The notes under the pieces are model-generated. The model saw only the letters and a list, made by a program, of their open reading frames with translations, had not been told where the DNA came from and made no database searches. DNA of 64,000 bases. Origin: CBDDFV01 sp965227335. GTDB lineage: Bacteria; Planctomycetota; Phycisphaerae; Phycisphaerales; SM1A02. The translations under genes and the position numbers were made by a program. The DNA lies in contig CBDDFV010000001.1 of assembly GCA_965227335.1 (NCBI GenBank), positions 1,606,997-1,670,996 of the forward strand, written 5' to 3'. Positions 26,873 through 35,743 of the stretch are shown piece by piece (within the stretch, counting starts at the first letter, position 1; every line of letters starts with the position of its first letter).

Positions 26873-27961
26873 TCAGCCCTCGGCGAGCAGGGCCTCGATC
26901 GCCCGCTCCACGCTGCCGTTCGAGCAGTCAGCGAGCACGAGTCGACCCTGCTGGTCGATGATGTAGTAGTCGGGGAAGCCGTTGACGGCGTAGTTCCGCG
27001 CGAGCGAGCCGTCCTGGTCCAGACAGATCGGATAGCGGATGCCGCGGGCCCGCGCCGTCTCCGCCATCTTCTCGCCGCCCCGCGGGGCGCAGACGCCGAT
27101 GATCACGACCTTGTCGCCGTACTTCTCCATCATCTCGTTCGTGTGCGGGATCGCCCGCATGCACGGACCGCACCACGTCGCCCAGAAATCGAGCACGACG
27201 ACCTTGCCCTTCAGACGCTCGAGGGAGAGAGACTCGCTGTTCATCCAGCCGGATGCGGCGGCGATCTCGGGCGGATTCGCGTGATCGATGCTCGCCAGCC
27301 GCGCACGCTGCCGAGCGTCGCCTTCGCCGAACTTCGACAGGTCGACAGACGGCGCGGCGTTGGCTTTCTTCTTCGCCGGTCCGCCGTCTTCCGAGAGGAT
27401 CTGCCGCACGACCGCTTCGACCTTCTCCGGACGCAGGCCCACCGCCCGCAGCACGCCCTCGCGGTCGATCACCGCGTAGGTCGGCCAGAACCGCACGCGG
27501 TAGTCCTGCACCGCGCCGGCGTTCACCGCCACCGGGTAGTTGAACCCGCGTGACTCCATCATCTTCTCGATGCCTTCCTTGCCGCGGTTGGAGTCGTGAA
27601 TGCCGACGAAGACCAGGCCCTGGTCCTTGTACTTGTTCACCATCTCGATGTTCTTCGGGATGGCCTTGCGGCAGGGCGGACACCACGTGGCCCAGAAGTC
27701 GAGCACCACGACCTTGCCCTTCATCGCCTTCAGATCAACCTTCTCGCCGTACCACTGGCCGAGCTTCACCTCCGGCGCCGGCTTGCCCTCGAGTTGGAGA
27801 TGGGCCGCGCGACGCGGGTTGTCCGACGAATAGTAGTAGTACGAATCCGGGAACTCCGGCGCGGCGGATGCGGCCGGGGCCAGCGCCGCCGCCGCCGCGA
27901 GGGCGAGACCAATCGAAAGAAGGCGGCGGCCAAGCGGCCGGGTGGGGGCGGGCGGGGTCAT
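26873..27961 (-). CDS. Exported protein with two TlpA-like thioredoxin domains
   Basis: A 362-residue protein with a signal peptide (RRLLSIGLALAAAAALAPAASA) and two thioredoxin/TlpA domains in tandem. Their active sites are DFWATWCPPCRKAIPK (about residue 90) and DFWATWCGPCMRAIPH (about residue 260). Both CxxC pairs are intact, with different middle residues (PP and GP), which suggests different redox potentials. It likely reduces disulfides in the periplasm, for example in cytochrome maturation, but no ccm genes are nearby. Tandem TlpA-like proteins are common in Planctomycetes. Confidence 0.87.
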   Translation of the reverse strand: MTPPAPTRPLGRRLLSIGLALAAAAALAPAASAAPEFPDSYYYYSSDNPRRAAHLQLEGKPAPEVKLGQWYGEKVDLKAMKGKVVVLDFWATWCPPCRKAIPKNIEMVNKYKDQGLVFVGIHDSNRGKEGIEKMMESRGFNYPVAVNAGAVQDYRVRFWPTYAVIDREGVLRAVGLRPEKVEAVVRQILSEDGGPAKKKANAAPSVDLSKFGEGDARQRARLASIDHANPPEIAAASGWMNSESLSLERLKGKVVVLDFWATWCGPCMRAIPHTNEMMEKYGDKVVIIGVCAPRGGEKMAETARARGIRYPICLDQDGSLARNYAVNGFPDYYIIDQQGRLVLADCSNGSVERAIEALLAEG

Positions 27962-28179
27962 GATCAGATTCCTCTTGCGTCAGCCACGCAGCCGCGCGGC
28001 GTCTCAGGGATGTCAGGGTTCTCTTCGGTGATTCGGCCGACGGGCCGCGGGGCATGAGCCAACCGCGGACTTTCCAGTCCTACCCAACGCAGACCCGCCG
28101 CGTCAAGGGCCATTCCGTCAAAGCCGCCGCCGTCGACCGCGACCGGCCGGACGCAGGACCAACGTCGCCCGCCGCGCGA

Positions 28180-28959
28180 TCATTCCGACCCGTCCGCCGC
28201 TTCGGACCGGCGCAGACCCTCGATCATGGCGATGAAATCGGCGCGCCGGGCGTCAATGGTGGGCTTCTCCCCGAGGAATCGGATCACCATCGGCCCCCGC
28301 TCCGTCCGGATAACCGCGCCGACGAGGGCCCGGTTCGGACGGTAGTAGCCGGCGAACGGCGCGAGGTGGTCGCCTTCCAGCGCCGCCAGCGTGACCGTCG
28401 TTCCGGCGACCTCGAGATCGCGAGTGATCGGCTCCACGCGGTCGAGCGTCTCGTCGCCCGCGGGTCGGAACTGCCGGGCCCAGTCCTCGATGACGTGCTC
28501 GGGCCGGAGGTGGCGTCCGTAGTAGAGGACGACGACCTCCGCCGCGTTCGACGTGTTGGAGCCCGGCGCCGTCAGCCGCGTGATTTCGTTCTGCCGGAAC
28601 GGCGGATGTTCGATCCAGGTGGCGGGTCGGGGGGCGATGAAGTCGAAGAACCGGAGTTCGCGCGGATTCGGCGACGGGCGCCAGTCGGCGATCGCCTGCT
28701 TCAGCGGCACGCCGCTTTCCGTGATGTCCACGGGGTCGGCCTCGTCCGGAGACGGCGGAACGACGGGAGCCGTGGTCGGGGCGGACGCCGCGGGGGCCGG
28801 ATCGGGATCGGTGTCCGCGGCGGGAGTCGGGCTTGGCGCGGCGGGCGGCGGATCATCACTGCATCCGGTCAGGAGCAGGGAGCCGCACAGCAGCGCCGCC
28901 ACACTCGATGCGAGCGGACGGCGGGTCGGACGTCGATGATCACACGCCGGATATCGCAT
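28180..28959 (-). CDS. Putative lipoprotein, unknown function
   Basis: A 259-residue protein with a lipoprotein signal: a hydrophobic stretch followed by the lipobox LLTGCSD at about residues 29-35. A Pro/Ala/Thr-rich linker of about 40 residues follows, then a globular domain beginning near ELRFFDFIAPRPATWIEHPP. I do not recognise the domain; the phrases LTAPGSNTSNAAEVVVLYYG and TTVTLAALEGDHLAPFAGYY suggest a small alpha/beta fold. It is divergent from the amidohydrolase gene, with 38 bases between the starts. Confidence 0.75.
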   Translation of the reverse strand: MRYPACDHRRPTRRPLASSVAALLCGSLLLTGCSDDPPPAAPSPTPAADTDPDPAPAASAPTTAPVVPPSPDEADPVDITESGVPLKQAIADWRPSPNPRELRFFDFIAPRPATWIEHPPFRQNEITRLTAPGSNTSNAAEVVVLYYGRHLRPEHVIEDWARQFRPAGDETLDRVEPITRDLEVAGTTVTLAALEGDHLAPFAGYYRPNRALVGAVIRTERGPMVIRFLGEKPTIDARRADFIAMIEGLRRSEAADGSE

Positions 28960-28997
28960 GCGATCACTATAGTCGTCCTTCGACGAGGAGTGCTGTA

Positions 28998-30545
28998 GTG
29001 AACGAGCCGCTGATCTTCACGAACGGCCGCATCTGGACGGCCGATCCCGCCCGCCCCTGGGCGTCGACCGTGGTCGTCGACCGGGGCCGGATCGCGGCGG
29101 TCGATCCGGACCCCGTCCCCGTCGGCCGACGCGTGGATCTCGGCGGACGCGTCGTCACGCCCGGTCTGATCGACAGCCATGTCCACCTCGTGATGGCGGC
29201 GGTGGGTCGACGCGATCTCGATCTGCGGGACGTCGATTCACGCAGCGCGTTCGAAGCCGCGATCGAACAGCGGCATCGGGAACTGCCCGACGACGCCTGG
29301 CTCATTGCGCACGGCTGGTCGGACGAGAACTGGGGGGGGCAACGGCCGGACAAATCCTGGCTTCGCGCGGCGGGCGATCGACCGACCGTCTGCTATCGCA
29401 TGGATATTCACGTCGCCCTCGTCAACGACGCGGTGCTGGAACGGTGCGCGACGCTGGACGACCCCCCGGGCGGCGTGGTGGTTCGACAGGACGGCGAACC
29501 CACCGGACTGATGATCGAGGCGGCGGCGTGGACCCTGGTCAATCCGCTCCTGCCCCGCCCGGACGCCGCGGACCAGGTCGCCGCGCTCCGCGAGGCCATG
29601 CCCCACCTGCACGCACGCGGCGTGACGGGCGTGGGTTCCATGGAGTACGCGAAGGTCGTCGAGTCGGTCCTCCAGCCGGATCGGGCGACCCGACCGCTGC
29701 GGGTGGGGATCACGCTGCTCGATCGGACGGCGCCGCTCGATCTCGCGTACGCCCGGTCGTTTGCGAACGATGACCAGATGTCGATCGTCGGTTGCAAGGC
29801 GTTTCTCGACGGGACGCTCGGTTCGCGCACGGCCCGCATGCTGGCGCCCTACGCGGACGATCCGGCGAACTGCGGGCAGTGGGTGGAGCTGGCCGCGTCG
29901 GGCGGACTCGAGGAGTGGATCCGGACGGTGGCGGAAGCGGGCTTGTCGCCGTCGATGCACGCGATCGGCGACGCGGCGGCGCGTCTCGCGCTGGACGTGG
30001 CGGAGCCGTGGAAAGACACGGTCCCGGTGCGGATCGAGCATGCCCAGCAGATCGATCCCGCCGACATCGAACGATTCGTCGGCGTCATCGCGAGCATGCA
30101 GCCGCAGCACAAGGCGGACGACGGCCGCACGATCCTTGCGCGATTGGGACCGGCCCGGCTCGCGGGTTCCTTTGCGTTCCGGTCGCTGCGGGAGGCGGGC
30201 GCGATCCTGGCGTTCGGGTCGGACTGGCCGGTCGTCGACTGCGATCCGATCGCGGGGATCCGCACCGCGACGACCGGACGGATCGATGACGGAACGATCT
30301 GTCTGCCGGAACAGAATCTGACGGTGGAGCAGGCGCTCACGGCGTACACTCGGGACGCCGCGCGATCGCTGGGCTGGGATGACGGCGGCGTCGTCCGTTC
30401 CGGCGCGCGGGCGGACTTCGCCGTGTTCGACGTCGATCCGTTCGCGGCGAACTGGCGTGAGGCGCCGCCCGCGATCGCACTGACCGTGGCCCGCGGCGTG
30501 ATCGTGCACGAGACGACGGGTCTGACGGTGGAGACGACGGGATGA
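28998..30545 (+). CDS. YtcJ-like amidohydrolase
   Basis: A 515-residue metal-dependent hydrolase of the amidohydrolase superfamily (YtcJ/NfdA-like exoenzyme group). It has the N-terminal FTNGRIWTADP, the metal motif TPGLIDSHVHLV, a Lys in GCKAFLDGTLGSRTA, the MHAIGDAAA and RIEHAQQI histidines, FGSDWPV with the catalytic Asp, and the C-terminal GARADFAVFD. The substrate is unknown. The GTG start at 28998 is supported by GAGGAG eight bases upstream. Its stop overlaps moaC (ATGA). Confidence 0.88.
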   Translation: MNEPLIFTNGRIWTADPARPWASTVVVDRGRIAAVDPDPVPVGRRVDLGGRVVTPGLIDSHVHLVMAAVGRRDLDLRDVDSRSAFEAAIEQRHRELPDDAWLIAHGWSDENWGGQRPDKSWLRAAGDRPTVCYRMDIHVALVNDAVLERCATLDDPPGGVVVRQDGEPTGLMIEAAAWTLVNPLLPRPDAADQVAALREAMPHLHARGVTGVGSMEYAKVVESVLQPDRATRPLRVGITLLDRTAPLDLAYARSFANDDQMSIVGCKAFLDGTLGSRTARMLAPYADDPANCGQWVELAASGGLEEWIRTVAEAGLSPSMHAIGDAAARLALDVAEPWKDTVPVRIEHAQQIDPADIERFVGVIASMQPQHKADDGRTILARLGPARLAGSFAFRSLREAGAILAFGSDWPVVDCDPIAGIRTATTGRIDDGTICLPEQNLTVEQALTAYTRDAARSLGWDDGGVVRSGARADFAVFDVDPFAANWREAPPAIALTVARGVIVHETTGLTVETTG

Positions 30546-31009
30546 CGAATTCGCGCGAGCGGCTGACGCACGTGGACGAGCAGGGGCGGGCGTCGATGGT
30601 GGACGTCGGGTCGAAGCCGCCGATGCATCGCCGGGCGACGGCGGAGGGATATTTCGTCGCCGCCTCGTCGACGCTCGACCTCGTGACGGCGGGCGATCTG
30701 CCGAAGGGCGAAGCGCTGGCGGTGGCCCGGGTCGCGGGGATTCAGGCCGCGAAACGATGTGACGCCTTGATTCCGCTCTGTCATACGCTGCCGCTCGACG
30801 CCGTGTCGGTCGAGTTCGAGCGGACGGCGGCCGATCGCGTACGGATTGTGGCGACGGCGAGCATCACCGCCCGGACGGGAGTGGAGATGGAGGCGCTGAC
30901 CGCGGTCAGCGTCGCGGCGCTCACGTTGTACGACATGACGAAGGGCGTCGATCGAGACCTGCGGATCGAGGGCGTCCGGCTGGTCGAGAAGACGAAGACG
31001 CCGCTCTGA
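30542..31009 (+). CDS. moaC: Cyclic pyranopterin monophosphate synthase MoaC
   Basis: Molybdenum cofactor biosynthesis: converts the MoaA product (3',8-cH2GTP) to cyclic pyranopterin monophosphate. The 155-residue protein has LTHVDEQGRASMVDVGSK at the start, AAKRCDALIPLCHTLPLDAV, GVEMEALTAVSVAALTLYDM and the terminal KGVDRDLRI with the catalytic-region Lys. The ATG overlaps the amidohydrolase stop. No other moa or moe genes are in the window. Confidence 0.95.
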   Translation: MTNSRERLTHVDEQGRASMVDVGSKPPMHRRATAEGYFVAASSTLDLVTAGDLPKGEALAVARVAGIQAAKRCDALIPLCHTLPLDAVSVEFERTAADRVRIVATASITARTGVEMEALTAVSVAALTLYDMTKGVDRDLRIEGVRLVEKTKTPL

Positions 31010-31059
31010 AACCGGTCACGTCACCCACACTCGGATGATCCGCCGACGCGGAGGGGGAT

Positions 31060-31692
31060 TCACGCGTCATGATCATCGCGTGGGGGGACGGCGCGGACGG
31101 CGTCGCAGAAGGCCCGGATGCGATCGGGATCCTTGACGCCGCGCGACGATTCGACGCCGCTGCTGACGTCAACGACCTCGGGACGCACGACCCGCACGGC
31201 GTCGGCGACGTTGTCGGGCGTGAGCCCGCCGGCGAGAAAGAGCGTGGAGCGGATCGAGGGTCGGAGGGCCGCGAGCGGGGCGTGGTCGAACGTCGTCCCG
31301 CCGCCCGGAGTGGGACTGTCGATCAGGAGGGCGCTCACGTTGAGGTCGTCGTCCCACGCGGCGATCGCATCGGCGTCGAACGGAAGGGCCTTGATGACGG
31401 GTCGACCGAGCGCGGCGTCCGCGTGCGGCTCCTCGCCGTGCAGCTGGACCCACGGAAACGGCCAGGCGTCGATCAGACGTCGTTCGTCGTTGCGAAACAC
31501 GGCGACCGGCGGCACGTCCGAGGGGAGATCCCGGGCGAGGGCGACGGCGTCGGCGAGCGCGATCGTGCGCGGCGACCCGGCGGTGAGGACGAATCCGACA
31601 TACGACGCGCCGGCCTCCACCGCCGCGACGACTGTCGTCGGCGTCGAGAGACCACAGATCTTGATCGCGGTGGTCGGCGGGGGCGGGGTCAT
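31060..31692 (-). CDS. trpF: Phosphoribosylanthranilate isomerase
   Basis: Third step of tryptophan biosynthesis from anthranilate, an Amadori rearrangement of PRA to CdRP. The 210-residue TIM-barrel has IKICGL with the catalytic Cys (C13), YVGFVLTAGSPR, VQLHGEE, ALLIDSPTPGGGTTFDH with the general-acid Asp, FLAGGL and VDVSSGVESSRGVKD. All match TrpF. Its ATG overlaps the stop of the rhomboid gene upstream (ATGA). No other trp gene is visible. Confidence 0.95.
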   Translation of the reverse strand: MTPPPPTTAIKICGLSTPTTVVAAVEAGASYVGFVLTAGSPRTIALADAVALARDLPSDVPPVAVFRNDERRLIDAWPFPWVQLHGEEPHADAALGRPVIKALPFDADAIAAWDDDLNVSALLIDSPTPGGGTTFDHAPLAALRPSIRSTLFLAGGLTPDNVADAVRVVRPEVVDVSSGVESSRGVKDPDRIRAFCDAVRAVPPRDDHDA

Positions 31693-32888
31693 GACGTCCG
31701 CCCGGCCTCGAACAGGAGCTGGTCGGCGAGCTGCTTCTGGGCGTCGTCTCGGATGCGGGGCTTGATCTCCTCGATGAGGTTGCGTCCACGGTCCGGGGAG
31801 TCGAGGTAGCGGATGTACATCAGGGCGAGCAGCAGGTGGCTCTGCATCGTGGGATCGTGCGTGCGGTAGGTGTCGAGGAGTCGTTCGAAGGCGCGGGCGG
31901 AGTCGGGGTAGTCGCCGGCGACGTAGAGCCGGGTGGCGACGCGGGCCTGTCGATCCTCGCTGAGCACGGCGTTCGGATCGACCTGGAGCAGTCGGGTGTA
32001 GGCGGTGGCGGCGGCGTCCTCGTCGCTGCGCTCGAAGTGACGCGAGATCGCGGCGCGAAGGGCGGGGACGCGGGGGTCCGCTTCGCCGTCGAGTTCGGCG
32101 CGGCGCTTCTTCTTCGACTGTTTTTCGAGCTGGGTCCCGGTGTCGGCGGAGGCGGATTCCCAGCCGCCGCCGACCTGCTGCCGGGCCGCCGCGCGAAACG
32201 CCGCCCGTCGACGGGCCTGCTTGAAGAGGAAGAAGACGTCGTAATCCTCGTGGCCGATCACCCGGAGGGCGAGCACCGCGAAGCACAGGGCGAACCCGTA
32301 CACATACCCGGCGATGTGGGCGAGGTAGGCGACGTTGCTGCCGCCGAAGCCGAATCGGTCGCTGGCGAACCGGATGACGTCGAGGGCGAAGAAGAGTCCG
32401 ATTAGGAAGAGCGACGGCACGTAGAAGAGGCCGAAGATCGAGATGACGGCGATCCGGCTGCGGGGGAAGAGCGCCAGGAAACCGCCGGTGACGGCGCTGA
32501 TCGAGCCGCTCGCCCCGATGACGCCGGCCGGCGTCGAGAAACCGTGAACGATCGCCGCGACGATCCCGCCGATCAGGTAGAAGGCGAGGAAGCCCATGCG
32601 TCCGAGCCGATCCTCCACCGCGCAGCCGAAGATCCACAGGAAGAGCATGTTGAAGGCGAGGTGCCCGATGCTCCACGGATCGTGCATGAACTGGTAGGTG
32701 ATCAGCGACCAGACCTGAAAGTCGCGGAACGAGAACGCGCCCCAGTTCTGCAGGGCGCCGAACGTCATGACGCCGAAGTAGTCGCCGGCCAGTCCCACGA
32801 GATAGACGAACAGGTTGATCGCGATCAACCATTGGGTCACGAGGGGCGTGCGACGAAGCGGGCGGTCGGTGCGAAGGGGGAGGAACAT
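31689..32888 (-). CDS. Rhomboid family intramembrane serine protease with C-terminal helical-repeat region
   Basis: A 399-residue protein. A six-helix rhomboid core (residues 1-220) has the catalytic Ser S127 in GASGS and the His H191 in AHIAGYVYGF, plus HLAFNMLFLW in helix 2. A soluble C-terminal half (about 230-399) follows with TPR-like helices (AATAYTRLLQVDP, RVATRLYVAGDYPDSARAFERL). Rhomboids cleave transmembrane substrates. The frame continues upstream to 33647 but family similarity starts at MFLPLRTDRPL, so ATG 32888 is used. It overlaps trpF by four bases. Confidence 0.92.
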   Translation of the reverse strand: MFLPLRTDRPLRRTPLVTQWLIAINLFVYLVGLAGDYFGVMTFGALQNWGAFSFRDFQVWSLITYQFMHDPWSIGHLAFNMLFLWIFGCAVEDRLGRMGFLAFYLIGGIVAAIVHGFSTPAGVIGASGSISAVTGGFLALFPRSRIAVISIFGLFYVPSLFLIGLFFALDVIRFASDRFGFGGSNVAYLAHIAGYVYGFALCFAVLALRVIGHEDYDVFFLFKQARRRAAFRAAARQQVGGGWESASADTGTQLEKQSKKKRRAELDGEADPRVPALRAAISRHFERSDEDAAATAYTRLLQVDPNAVLSEDRQARVATRLYVAGDYPDSARAFERLLDTYRTHDPTMQSHLLLALMYIRYLDSPDRGRNLIEEIKPRIRDDAQKQLADQLLFEAGRTS

Positions 32889-32938
32889 CGCGCTGACATG
32901 GTACTCGCGACCGCCGCGGCTCACAGTGGACGCGATCG

Positions 32939-34153
32939 TCAGCCGGGAGGGGTCGTCGACGGCAAGGCGACGCCGCTGAGAACGCGGCCCACGATCCAGT
33001 CCGGCGTCCAGCGGTAGATCAGCGTCCCGAAGGGATTCTCGCGCCAGGGGACGTCGGGGCGCAGGACGAGCAGATTCGCGGTCGCTCCGGGCGCGAGACG
33101 ACCCAGGTCCGGACGGGCGAGCGCCTCGGCGTTCGACTCCGTGATCATCCGCCAGGCGTCGCGCGGCGTGGGGGGCGGGGCGTCGGACAACGCCGCCATG
33201 ATGCGATGACGCGCGACGTCGATCATGCCGCGGGCGACGACCGGCATGGCGAGGTCGGGACCGGCCGCGATGTCCGATCCGAGCGCCACCCGCACCCCGC
33301 GGTCCTGGACGCGGGCGAGATCGAACTGGCCGGCCGCGAGGAAGGTGTTGGCGGTCGGACAGTGGACGATCACGGCTTCGTGCGCCCGGATCACGTCGAG
33401 TTCCTGGTTGGTGACGTGGATCGCGTGGGCGAGCAGCGTGCGGCGTGTGAGCAGGCCGCGCTCCGCGTAGACGGACGCGTAGTTCGGGGCGTCGGGGAAC
33501 AGCTCGCGGACGAGGTCGCATTCGGCGACGGTCTCGGCGAGGTGCGTCTGGATGAATCGTTCGGCGGCGGTTTCGCGGGCCAGGGCGGCGGCGCGGCGCA
33601 TGAGATCGTCGGAGCACGCGACGGCGAAGCGCGGGTTGAGCGACCACGACAGCGTGGGGGCGGTGTCAGGCGGCGGCGGGAGCATGGGATGGCGGGCGAG
33701 TTCGGGCGGGACGGCGCGATCGGTCAACGCCAGCCCGACCACGGCGTGCAGGGGTTGTTCCGCGTGCGCATGCGCGAACGCCGCGAGTCCGCCGGGGTGA
33801 GCGGTCAGGTACCCCGCGAATCCGAACGTCCCGTGATGGGTGAGTCGCCGCAGCGTGGCGCGGCAGGCCTCAAGGGCGACGGTCCGATCCGCCCACGCGG
33901 TCTCCGCGGGAAAGATGACGGTCTGGAGCCACTCGAGCAGCGGCTTTCCGTCGTATCCGATGGCGTGAATCTGGGGGACGTGGAGATGGGCGTCGATAAA
34001 AGCCGGGGTGATGATCGTGTCCGGTCCCCCGAGGTCGGGCGGGCCGGGGGGGGCGCCGGTCTCGACGGTCTCGATGCGGTCGCCGGCGAGCCGAAGCCAG
34101 CCGGGGGTGGGGGCGTCTGCGTCGGGAAGGATCAGATGACCGGAAATCAGCAT
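32939..34153 (-). CDS. Guanine deaminase-type amidohydrolase
   Basis: A 404-residue zinc amidohydrolase. Its sequence around the metal site (FIDAHLHVPQIHAIGYDGK, then LLEWLQTVIFPAET) has the guanine deaminase pattern of LLxWLxxxxFPAE. Further motifs are QTHLAET, LLAHAIHV, VHCPTANTFL and VALGSDIAAGPDL. It would convert guanine to xanthine. It is a little shorter than the usual 430-450 residues. It is divergent from citrate synthase, with a 288-base gap. The specific substrate is likely but not proven. Confidence 0.82.
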   Translation of the reverse strand: MLISGHLILPDADAPTPGWLRLAGDRIETVETGAPPGPPDLGGPDTIITPAFIDAHLHVPQIHAIGYDGKPLLEWLQTVIFPAETAWADRTVALEACRATLRRLTHHGTFGFAGYLTAHPGGLAAFAHAHAEQPLHAVVGLALTDRAVPPELARHPMLPPPPDTAPTLSWSLNPRFAVACSDDLMRRAAALARETAAERFIQTHLAETVAECDLVRELFPDAPNYASVYAERGLLTRRTLLAHAIHVTNQELDVIRAHEAVIVHCPTANTFLAAGQFDLARVQDRGVRVALGSDIAAGPDLAMPVVARGMIDVARHRIMAALSDAPPPTPRDAWRMITESNAEALARPDLGRLAPGATANLLVLRPDVPWRENPFGTLIYRWTPDWIVGRVLSGVALPSTTPPG

Positions 34154-34194
34154 GGTGGGAGGCTGGAAGGGGCGGCGTTCGGGCGTGGCGCGCT

Positions 34195-34223
34195 TTGATC
34201 AGCGGTCGGGCCGATCCTATGAT
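34195..34223 (+). promoter_or_regulatory. Candidate sigma-70 promoter for citrate synthase
   Basis: TTGATC (34195-34200) and TATGAT (34218-34223) are separated by exactly 17 bases. They lie in the 288-base gap between the guanine deaminase and citrate synthase starts. A transcript from here would have a leader of about 210 bases. The match is by eye (4/6 and 5/6). Confidence 0.5.
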
Positions 34224-34441
34224 GAGGTCTGACCGATGAAGAGCATAGCGAAGGCGACGTCGCGGCGTCCGGTGATCCTCCCGCCGCGTACGGGATGACG
34301 CCGCCCGCGGACGAGCCGGCCCTCGGGCTCGCGCCGCCGCTGCGATTCGAAGCGTCTTCTGAGTCGCCTGTGACGAGTCTCGTATCCGCCGCATCGCCGG
34401 TTCCCGCCCCGCCGGCCTGAGAAGAAAGCAGAAGAGGAATC

Positions 34442-35593
34442 ATGACCGCCACTGCTCCGAAACCGACGATCGACAAGGGTCTGGCCAACACGATCGCGTC
34501 AGAATCGCAGATGTCGTTCATCGACGGCCAGAACGGAGTGCTCGAGTACGTCGGGTACGACATCGATTCGCTCGCCCGCAACTCGACCTTCGAGGAGACG
34601 GTCTTCCTGCTGTGGAACCGCCGTCTGCCCACGAAGGGCGAACTGAGCGTGTTCACCGAGAACGTCCGGACGGAGTACGACCTTCCGGAGGGCATGTGGG
34701 ACATGATTCGCGGCATGCCGACCGACGCCGCGCCGATGCACGCCTTGCGGACGCTGGTCTCGGCCCTCGCCCTGCACGACGCCGAGGCGGACGATTCCTC
34801 GGAGGACGCGAACGAGCGGAAGGCGATTCGACTGCTGGCGAAGACGCCGGCCCTGATCGCGAACTTCGACCGGCATCGCAAGGGCAAGGACTTCATGACG
34901 CCGGATCCCGCGCAGTCCATCGCGGGCAGCTTCCTCACCATGCTGAACGGGGAGAAGCCGACTGCGACCATGGAGCGAGCGCTGGACGTGTGTCTGATCC
35001 TCCACGCGGATCACGGCTTCAACGCGTCGACCTTCGCCTCGCTCGTGACGATCGCCACGCTGAGCGACATGTACTCGGCGATGACGACGGCCATCGGCAC
35101 GCTGAAGGGTCCGCTCCACGGCGGCGCCAACGAGGCGGTGATGCACCTCCTCAACGAGATCGGCGACATGGACCAGGTCGAGCCGGTCATTCGCGGCAAG
35201 CTGGAGCGCAAGGACAAGATCATGGGCTTCGGTCACCGCGTCTACAAGGCGTATGACCCGCGGGCGACGTATCTGAAGACGTTCGCCAAGCAGCTCGCCG
35301 AGGACACCGGCAACCTCAAGCTCTACGAGATGAGCCACAGGATCGAGCAGATCATGGACGAGGCGGTCGGCTCGCGCGGCATCTATCCGAACGTCGACTT
35401 CTACTCCGCGACCACGTACTACTCGATCGGTCTCGACATCGACCTCTTCACGCCGATGTTCGCGATGAGCCGGATCTCCGGCTGGGTCGGCCACTGCATC
35501 GAGCAGCTCGCGGACAACAAGCTGATCCGCCCGCGCTGCGAGTACACCGGTCCGCACGGGCTGGAGTACACGCCGATCGATTCGCGCGGCTGA
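34442..35593 (+). CDS. gltA: Citrate synthase
   Basis: Condenses oxaloacetate and acetyl-CoA at the entry to the TCA cycle. The 383-residue protein is of the shorter type found in Gram-positives, archaea and many other bacteria. Catalytic residues can be placed at H226 (KGPLHGGANEAV), H265 (GFGHRVYK) and D319 (YPNVDFYSA); HADHGFNAST and the C-terminal RPRCEYTG are also present. An AGAGGAA ribosome site lies just before the ATG. It is followed by a hairpin terminator. Confidence 0.96.
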   Translation: MTATAPKPTIDKGLANTIASESQMSFIDGQNGVLEYVGYDIDSLARNSTFEETVFLLWNRRLPTKGELSVFTENVRTEYDLPEGMWDMIRGMPTDAAPMHALRTLVSALALHDAEADDSSEDANERKAIRLLAKTPALIANFDRHRKGKDFMTPDPAQSIAGSFLTMLNGEKPTATMERALDVCLILHADHGFNASTFASLVTIATLSDMYSAMTTAIGTLKGPLHGGANEAVMHLLNEIGDMDQVEPVIRGKLERKDKIMGFGHRVYKAYDPRATYLKTFAKQLAEDTGNLKLYEMSHRIEQIMDEAVGSRGIYPNVDFYSATTYYSIGLDIDLFTPMFAMSRISGWVGHCIEQLADNKLIRPRCEYTGPHGLEYTPIDSRG

Positions 35594-35641
35594 TCGCCCA
35601 CCCCCCGGGCTCCGCCCGCGGACAACCCACCGCATGAAACC

Positions 35642-35680
35642 ACGCCGCCGACGATGAACGTCGGCGGCGTTGTCATTTCC
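35642..35680 (+). terminator. Hairpin terminator after citrate synthase
   Basis: A 12-bp stem (ACGCCGCCGACG / CGTCGGCGGCGT, loop ATGAA) lies about 50 bases past the stop. The tail is TGTCATTTCC, only weakly T-rich. The stem is almost identical to the one at 36764. Confidence 0.65.
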
Positions 35681-35743
35681 CGTGACGCCGGGCGCCGTCG
35701 TTCGTATGCTCAGGCCGCCCGCCCCCCGGTTGGAGAACCCCCG

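Noticed and set aside
27962..28179. A possible RNA gene or leader in the 218-base gap
   Set aside because: No conserved core, strong long hairpin or promoter pair is visible.
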